A stretch of 49,628 bases of DNA from assembly GCA_016178505.1 (NCBI GenBank), contig JACOTG010000164.1:1-49628 (forward strand). The letters are read 5' to 3'. A program made the translations under genes and the position numbers. The DNA comes from Planctomycetota bacterium. GTDB taxonomy: Bacteria; Planctomycetota; JACOTG01. The notes under the pieces were generated by a model. The model saw only the letters and a program-made list of their open reading frames with translations. It did not search any database and was not told the DNA's origin. Below, in pieces: positions 45,032-49,628 of this stretch (positions are counted from its first letter, which is position 1; every line of letters starts with the position of its first letter).

Positions 45032-46134
45032 CGGGTCGAGGAGACGATGCGCTCGAAGAGGCGCGGGCGCAGGCGCACGGCGGTGAGGATGCCGTCGCGC
45101 GGGAGGCGGTGACGGAGAAGCCACGCAAGGCCGCGCGACACGCGCATCCGCCTCGCGATCTCGGTCTGGTACAGCATCGCGTATCGGCGCGCGAGCGGGG
45201 CGTCGAGGCCACCGCGCGCGATCGCGTCGAGCACGATCGGCGCGGCGAGCGACGCCGTTTCGAGCGCGATCGAGATGCCCTCGCCCATGAACGGATCGAT
45301 GGGGCCGCTCGAGTCGCCGACGAAGACGACGCCGCATCGCGCCAGCGTGCGGCGTCCGAACTCGAGCGCGCCGACCGCCTTCAGGTCCGACGGCAAGGCG
45401 CGGCTGCGCAGGCGCTCCCGAAGCACCGGGTTCTCGTCGAGGATCTCCCGCAAAGTCCCTTCACGCAGTCGTCGTCGCTCGACGACGAACGCGAGGTTCG
45501 CGCGATTCGCCTCGACCGCGCACGTTCCCGCGTAGCCGCCGTCGAAAAGGAATAGATCGACCGTTCGCCCCGCTGCAACTTCGACGTCGAGATGAGCGCG
45601 AAAACCAAAGCGCACGTCGCTCCCCGCTCGCAGGAGCTTTCGGAGGCCGAGCGCGCGGGCGAGCGTCGATCGACGTCCGTCCGCGGCGACGACGACGGGC
45701 GCGCGCCATTCGTCCGTGCGCTCGCGATCGTAGACGTGAACGCGGACGCCGCGCACGCGCGCCCCCTCGACGATCGGCTCCTCGACGATCGTCCGATCGC
45801 GCACGATCGCGCCCACGCGAGCGGCCGCACCGACGATCGACGCGTCGAGATCGCGTCGGCTCCAGCCGATCCCGTGCACCGCATCAGAGGAGAACTCCTC
45901 ACCACGCTCCGTGAATAGGCGAGCGCCAGAGAGCCGCGGCGAGAGCGGCGATTCGATGCCGAGATCGCGAAGCACGGCAACGCCTTCATCGCTCACGAAT
46001 TCGCCGCAGACGACGTCCCGCGGAATCGCCGCCCGCTCCGCGAGCGCGACGCGCGCGCCGGCCCGCGCGAGCAAGAGCGCGAGCGCCCCTCCCGCGGGGC
46101 CGGCACCGACCACGATGGCGTCGAACCGCTCCAT
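45025..46134 (-). CDS. FAD-dependent oxidoreductase, geranylgeranyl-reductase-like
   Basis: Cytosolic or membrane-peripheral flavoprotein, about 369 residues. Rossmann FAD motif AIVVGAGPAGGALALLLARA at residue 6, PRDVVCGEFVSDEG, which is a geranylgeranyl-reductase-type FAD/cysteine motif, VVVAADGRRSTLARALG and the second FAD motif VVFVGDSSGPIDPFMGEGIS. Such enzymes reduce polyprenyl or unsaturated lipid chains, or hydroxylate polyketides (UbiH/PHBH branch). The ATG at 46134 is 5 bases after the methyltransferase stop. Its stop codon lies in a dispersed repeat. Confidence 0.88.
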   Translation of the reverse strand: MERFDAIVVGAGPAGGALALLLARAGARVALAERAAIPRDVVCGEFVSDEGVAVLRDLGIESPLSPRLSGARLFTERGEEFSSDAVHGIGWSRRDLDASIVGAAARVGAIVRDRTIVEEPIVEGARVRGVRVHVYDRERTDEWRAPVVVAADGRRSTLARALGLRKLLRAGSDVRFGFRAHLDVEVAAGRTVDLFLFDGGYAGTCAVEANRANLAFVVERRRLREGTLREILDENPVLRERLRSRALPSDLKAVGALEFGRRTLARCGVVFVGDSSGPIDPFMGEGISIALETASLAAPIVLDAIARGGLDAPLARRYAMLYQTEIARRMRVSRGLAWLLRHRLPRDGILTAVRLRPRLFERIVSSTRK

Positions 46135-46139
46135 CGCTA

Positions 46140-46853
46140 TCAGCCTCCGCGCTTCCTCGAGACGAGCACGACTCGATAGGGAAAGCGGCGAGTCACGTTG
46201 GCAGACCCCAGGCCGCCGTCCCGTGCCGCCGCAGCCAGCTCCTCGGTGGTGAAGCCGCGTAGCACCGACAGCGGCGCGTCGTTGCGAAACATTGGTGAGC
46301 GCCGAAGCAGCGCGCCGACGACGCGGATGAAGAGCCACGGGATTCGGTTTCTCGCAAGATCGTTCACGAGCACCGCGCGCCGCGAGGCGCGGTCGAATCC
46401 CCGCAGCAATGTCGTCGCCTCTGCGTGCGGAAAGTGGTGCAGGAACATCGAGGCGATCACGAAGTCGAACGACTCCACGGCGACGGGAAGTCGGAACGCG
46501 TCGCCGACGACGAGCGTGATCTCCGGAATGCGCCGCGTCTCTTTCCACGCGAACGCGACGACGAGCGGATTGCGATCGAGTGCGACCACGCGCACGCGCC
46601 GGCCCGACTCGTGCGCGAAGCGGACGATCGCGCGTGGGATGTCCGCCGAGCCGGTTCCGACGTCGAGCACGGTGAACTCGCGAAGCCCCTCTTCCTCGAC
46701 GATCGCGCGCAGCGCGCGAACGAGCGCGGGCGTGCCGCCGAGGAAGCGGTTCACCTTCTGGATGTCGGCGAGGGCCTCGGCGAGTTCGTCGTACGAGTTG
46801 TCCGCACGGTCGAGGATCTCCGGCTCGTGCGAGCGCGGAGGGACGAGCTTCAT
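46140..46853 (-). CDS. Class I SAM-dependent methyltransferase
   Basis: A 237-residue methyltransferase, cytosolic. Motif I FTVLDVGTGSADIPRAIV, motif II acidic VVALDRNPLVVA, then VVGDAFRLPVAVESFDFVIA and FLHHFPHAEATTLLRGF (UbiE/ubiquinone-type topology). It overlaps the ketosynthase stop by four bases (ATGA) and is followed at five bases by the oxidoreductase. The position suggests O- or C-methylation of the ketosynthase product. It is complete. Confidence 0.9.
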   Translation of the reverse strand: MKLVPPRSHEPEILDRADNSYDELAEALADIQKVNRFLGGTPALVRALRAIVEEEGLREFTVLDVGTGSADIPRAIVRFAHESGRRVRVVALDRNPLVVAFAWKETRRIPEITLVVGDAFRLPVAVESFDFVIASMFLHHFPHAEATTLLRGFDRASRRAVLVNDLARNRIPWLFIRVVGALLRRSPMFRNDAPLSVLRGFTTEELAAAARDGGLGSANVTRRFPYRVVLVSRKRGG

Positions 46854-48118
46854 GGTTCGAAGCGGCGCAGGACCAGCGCCGCGTTCTTCGATCCGAACCC
46901 GATGCAGTTGCAGAGCGCGACGTCCACGTCCGCCGGGCGCCCGCGATTCGCAACGTAGTCGAGGCGGCATTCGGAGTCGGGCCTGTCGAGGTTGATCGTC
47001 GGTGGCAGGAATCCGTCGCGCATCGCGAGCACGGTCGAGACGACGCCCGCGGCGCCGCACGCGCCCTGCGGGTGGCCGATCATCGACTTCAGCGAGCTTC
47101 CCGGAACGCTTCCCGCGCGCGAGCCGAAGACGCGCTCGAGCGCGCGCGTCTCGACGCGATCGTTGAGCACGGTGCCGGTGCCGTGGAGGCTCACGTATTG
47201 AACGTGTGCCGGCGAGAGGCCGGCGTCGGCCAATGCAGACTGCATCGCTCGCGCTGGATCCTCGCCGCTCTCGTCGAGCTTCACGCGATGATGAGCCTCG
47301 CAGTTCGCGGCGTAGCCCGCGACCTCGGCCAGGATGGGCGCGTTCCGCTCGCGCGCGGCGTCGAGCGTCTCGAGGCACACGGCCCACGCGCCTTCCGCGA
47401 GCACGAAGCCGTCGCGGTCCGCGCTGAACGGACGCGAGGCACGCTCGGGCTCGTCGTTCCACGACGGCGTGACGACCTTCATCAAATGAAAGGCATCGAG
47501 GATGCCGGGCGCGATCGGTGAGTCCGCTCCGATGGCGAGGAATCGACGCCCGCGTCCCGCGCGCAGGTGCAGGAGCGCGAGGCCGATGGCGTCGGTCGAG
47601 CTCGTGCAGCCGGTCGTGACGACGAGGCTCGGTCCGCGAACGCCGAAGCGGATCGAGATCTCGCTCGACAGCGTGCCCGGCGTCGACGCCGCGATGGCGT
47701 ACACGCTCATCTTCCGCGGACCCTCTTCGACGTAGATCGTGTGCATCCGCTCGATGTACTCGGCCGCACCTCCGCCCGTGCCGAGGAACACTCCCGTCTC
47801 GTAGCGTTCGTCGACCGAGAGCGACTCCCGGTCGAGGCCCGCGCTCGTCACGCACTCGTCGGCGGCAGCAGCTGCGAGCGCGACGACGCGCGACACGTTC
47901 TTCGCGTCGTGCGGTCCGAGCACCGAGACGGGGTCGAGCCCGCGAACTTCTCCGGCGATCTGAATGGGATGCTCGGACGGATCGAACGCCGCAATGCGCG
48001 CGATGCCGCTTCGCCCCTCGCGACACGCGGCCCAGAAGGCGGGAACGCCGATGCCGTTCGGTGAGACGGCGCCAAGCCCGGTGATCACGACTCTGTGTGA
48101 AGGCGACACGTCGCCCAC
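46850..48118 (-). CDS. Beta-ketoacyl synthase, FabF/KAS II-like
   Basis: Condensing enzyme, about 422 residues. Catalytic triad: Cys in VVTTGCTSSTDAIG, His in VSLHGTGTVLND and His in SMIGHPQGACGAAG, all intact, so decarboxylative condensation is expected. N-terminus VVITGLGAVSPNGIG is typical. It has an unusual partner set, so it is probably a specialised, secondary-metabolism-like KAS rather than housekeeping FabF. The GTG at 48118 has no Shine-Dalgarno, and a GTG at 48109 may be the true leaderless start (see promoter). Confidence 0.92.
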   Translation of the reverse strand: MGDVSPSHRVVITGLGAVSPNGIGVPAFWAACREGRSGIARIAAFDPSEHPIQIAGEVRGLDPVSVLGPHDAKNVSRVVALAAAAADECVTSAGLDRESLSVDERYETGVFLGTGGGAAEYIERMHTIYVEEGPRKMSVYAIAASTPGTLSSEISIRFGVRGPSLVVTTGCTSSTDAIGLALLHLRAGRGRRFLAIGADSPIAPGILDAFHLMKVVTPSWNDEPERASRPFSADRDGFVLAEGAWAVCLETLDAARERNAPILAEVAGYAANCEAHHRVKLDESGEDPARAMQSALADAGLSPAHVQYVSLHGTGTVLNDRVETRALERVFGSRAGSVPGSSLKSMIGHPQGACGAAGVVSTVLAMRDGFLPPTINLDRPDSECRLDYVANRGRPADVDVALCNCIGFGSKNAALVLRRFEP

Positions 48119-48146
48119 TTTAGATCGGCCCGCGTCGACCGGTCAA
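48119..48146 (-). promoter_or_regulatory. Possible promoter of the ketosynthase operon
   Basis: On the minus strand TTGACC (48146-48141), 16-base spacer, TCTAAA (48124-48119). Initiation would fall near 48112, inside the annotated start, favouring a leaderless message from GTG 48109. Confidence 0.4.
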
Positions 48147-48265
48147 CGCGCGACGCGGCAACTTCGCGAGCCGGATCTCGAGCTGCAGCCAACGTGTTGG
48201 AAGTTTGCGGGCCTGCGCTCCGTCCGATGCTCCTAGAATGGGCGGAGCCCGGAGAGGAAACATCG

Positions 48266-49628
48266 ATGCCGCTCTTCTTCGCATTAATGTTGGCAGCGCT
48301 CGTCGCCATAGAAGGCCACACGATTCACGGTGGCGTCGTCGGTCCGAACGGCGAAGTCGTCGCGAACGCCGAGGTCACCGCGCGCCGCGCCGGCGATCCC
48401 GGGTTTCGAGGTTTTCGAACGACACGCGGCTGGTGGGCGCCCGCCGATCCCGCGAGCGGCGCGTTCACGATCGATCTAGATGACGGCGGCTACGACCTCG
48501 TCGCTCACGCGCCGTCGTTCGCCGACTCGGACGCCATTCGCGTCGAGGTGAAGGACGGCGGCGACGACGTGATCCTCCGCCTTCGCCGCGGCGCGACGAT
48601 TCGCGGCCGGGTCGTCTCGGCGATCGACGGCTCCCCCATCGGAGGCGCGAGCGTGATGACGCGTGCGCCCCGCGACAAGGGACGCGAAGAGATCCGCGAC
48701 GAGACGGAAGACCCGGACGCGCGCAGAGCCACGACCGGCGACGACGGAAGATTCGAGATGTCGGGACTCACGCCGTCGACGTTCGAGCTGCGCGTCACGC
48801 ATCCCTCGTGGGTGGCGGAGACGAGCCCGCTCTTGACGGTGTGGGAGGGCCAGGTGCAAGCGATCACCGTGGCGCTTCACAAGCCCGGGTCGATTCGCGG
48901 CATCGCATATTCCCCGCCGGGTCGACGCGCGGGGACGCTCGAGGTCGCAGCGATGCGCTTGGGAACGTGGCAATTCAATCACACAGTGGCGACGAATCGA
49001 CGTGGCGAGTTCGAGATCTCAGGCATCGCGCCCGGCGAGTATCAGGTCACGTTGCTCGACGAACCGACTCGTTCCGAGTTTGGATACGAAATGCGCAACA
49101 ACATCGACACCCGAACGGTCGTCGTGAAGGACGGCGAAGTCGTCGTCGTCGAGCTGGGATCTCACCCGGAAGCATCGTCGCGGCCAAGCCCGGACGCCTC
49201 AGCGCGGCGCTGCATCGTGCACGGTATCGTCCGCGATCCGAACGGCCCGGTCCGAGTGACGGCCGTCGCCGTCTGGAACCGCGCTCGCCAATTCTCGTCG
49301 GAGAAATGCGTCCAGGACCGGGACGGTCGATTCACGACGTCGCGCCTGCCGCCAGGTCCGTCGGAATTGAACGTTTGGGAGGGCGATCACGTGACGTTCA
49401 GCGAAGCGATCGACGTTCCGATCGCCGACGATTTTCGTCACGATGTCCTTCTGCCGACGGGCGCAATCACGGGAACGATCGTCGCCGCGTCGACCGGCAA
49501 GCCACGACCGCAAGCTCGTGCGCACGCGACCGTCGCCGATCCCGCGTCCGCGGTCGACGTCGGCGTTCCGATTGCCACCGAGAGCCCACGCTGGGGACCG
49601 ACGGACGACGCGGGCAGGTTCACGATTC
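48266..49628 (+). CDS. Secreted protein with carboxypeptidase regulatory-like domains (partial)
   Basis: At least 454 residues, open to the right edge. The ATG at 48266 follows GGAGAGG and opens a signal peptide (MPLFFALMLAALVAIEG). Several CarboxypepD_reg-like (transthyretin-like) beta-sandwiches follow. The first is HTIHGGVVGPNGEVVANAEV, the second GATIRGRVVSAIDGSPIGGA with DDGRFEMSGLTPSTFELRV. The third is SIRGIAYSPPGRRAGTLEVA with NRRGEFEISGIAPGEYQVTL, the fourth CIVHGIVRDPNGPVRVTAVA with DRDGRFTTSRLPPGPSELNV, and a fifth opens AITGTIVAASTGKPRPQARA. Each has the DxxGxF-type loop. These domains are non-catalytic modules on surface or secreted proteins. Confidence 0.85.
   Translation, partial: MPLFFALMLAALVAIEGHTIHGGVVGPNGEVVANAEVTARRAGDPGFRGFRTTRGWWAPADPASGAFTIDLDDGGYDLVAHAPSFADSDAIRVEVKDGGDDVILRLRRGATIRGRVVSAIDGSPIGGASVMTRAPRDKGREEIRDETEDPDARRATTGDDGRFEMSGLTPSTFELRVTHPSWVAETSPLLTVWEGQVQAITVALHKPGSIRGIAYSPPGRRAGTLEVAAMRLGTWQFNHTVATNRRGEFEISGIAPGEYQVTLLDEPTRSEFGYEMRNNIDTRTVVVKDGEVVVVELGSHPEASSRPSPDASARRCIVHGIVRDPNGPVRVTAVAVWNRARQFSSEKCVQDRDGRFTTSRLPPGPSELNVWEGDHVTFSEAIDVPIADDFRHDVLLPTGAITGTIVAASTGKPRPQARAHATVADPASAVDVGVPIATESPRWGPTDDAGRFTI

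Overview
The window is GC-rich (roughly two thirds G+C by eye), densely coding DNA from a Gram-negative bacterium with an outer membrane. It has a terminal-aromatic beta-barrel protein, an OmpA-type lipoprotein, several lipobox signal peptides and type IV pili. The pilin type, the huge membrane spermidine-synthase/TPR fusion, the O-antigen-ligase/TPR pair and the abundance of TPR and secreted repeat proteins suggest a Planctomycetota-like or related deep-branching lineage. That is inference: no rRNA or tRNA gene is present to test it.

Layout. 1-5.9 kb: an oligopeptide/dipeptide ABC transporter split into two divergent arms (ATPases on minus, binding protein and permeases on plus), followed by a small membrane protein. 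6-9.6 kb (minus): RidA, a membrane-anchored coiled-coil protein, seryl-tRNA synthetase and an amidohydrolase. 9.7-11.5 kb (plus): TatD nuclease and a MoxR ATPase, sharing a compact divergent promoter with the amidohydrolase. 11.8-22.4 kb (minus): a type IV pilus region of pilT, pilB, pilC, a TPR protein and a major-pilin-like gene, then further upstream an EF-G paralogue, an OmpA lipoprotein and the prepilin peptidase. A class I cyclic-di-GMP (GEMM) riboswitch lies in the leader of the TPR gene, so the pilus locus is probably wired to c-di-GMP. 22.9-32.7 kb: SDR oxidoreductase, a WD40/TolB-like lipoprotein, an M28-type peptidase, a trypsin-like lipoprotein, a small secreted protein, an outer-membrane beta-barrel, an esterase, an MFS transporter and an AhpD-like protein. 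32.7-40.2 kb (minus): a 1225-residue MFS/spermidine-synthase/TPR fusion, and an operon of O-antigen ligase, two TPR genes separated by one in-frame amber codon, and a zinc-ribbon/glutaredoxin protein. 40.4-45 kb (plus): two tandem paralogous secreted proteins with a terpene-cyclase-like alpha toroid domain, the first extended by five Ig-like repeats and an FN3 domain. 45-48.1 kb (minus): an overlapping ketosynthase, methyltransferase and FAD-oxidoreductase operon, probably a small lipid or polyketide pathway. 48.3 kb to the end: a carboxypeptidase-regulatory-like secreted protein running off the window.

A family of short palindrome-associated repeats (core TGACGCRTACGGAGCCWGGA) occurs at four intergenic loci, three times as inverted pairs. 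The most notable items are this repeat family, the c-di-GMP riboswitch, the toroid/Ig secreted pair, the EF-G paralogue lacking the NKxD motif, and several genes whose starts or stops look odd (MFS, O-antigen ligase, split TPR). No CRISPR array, prophage, insertion sequence with transposase, rRNA or tRNA gene was seen.
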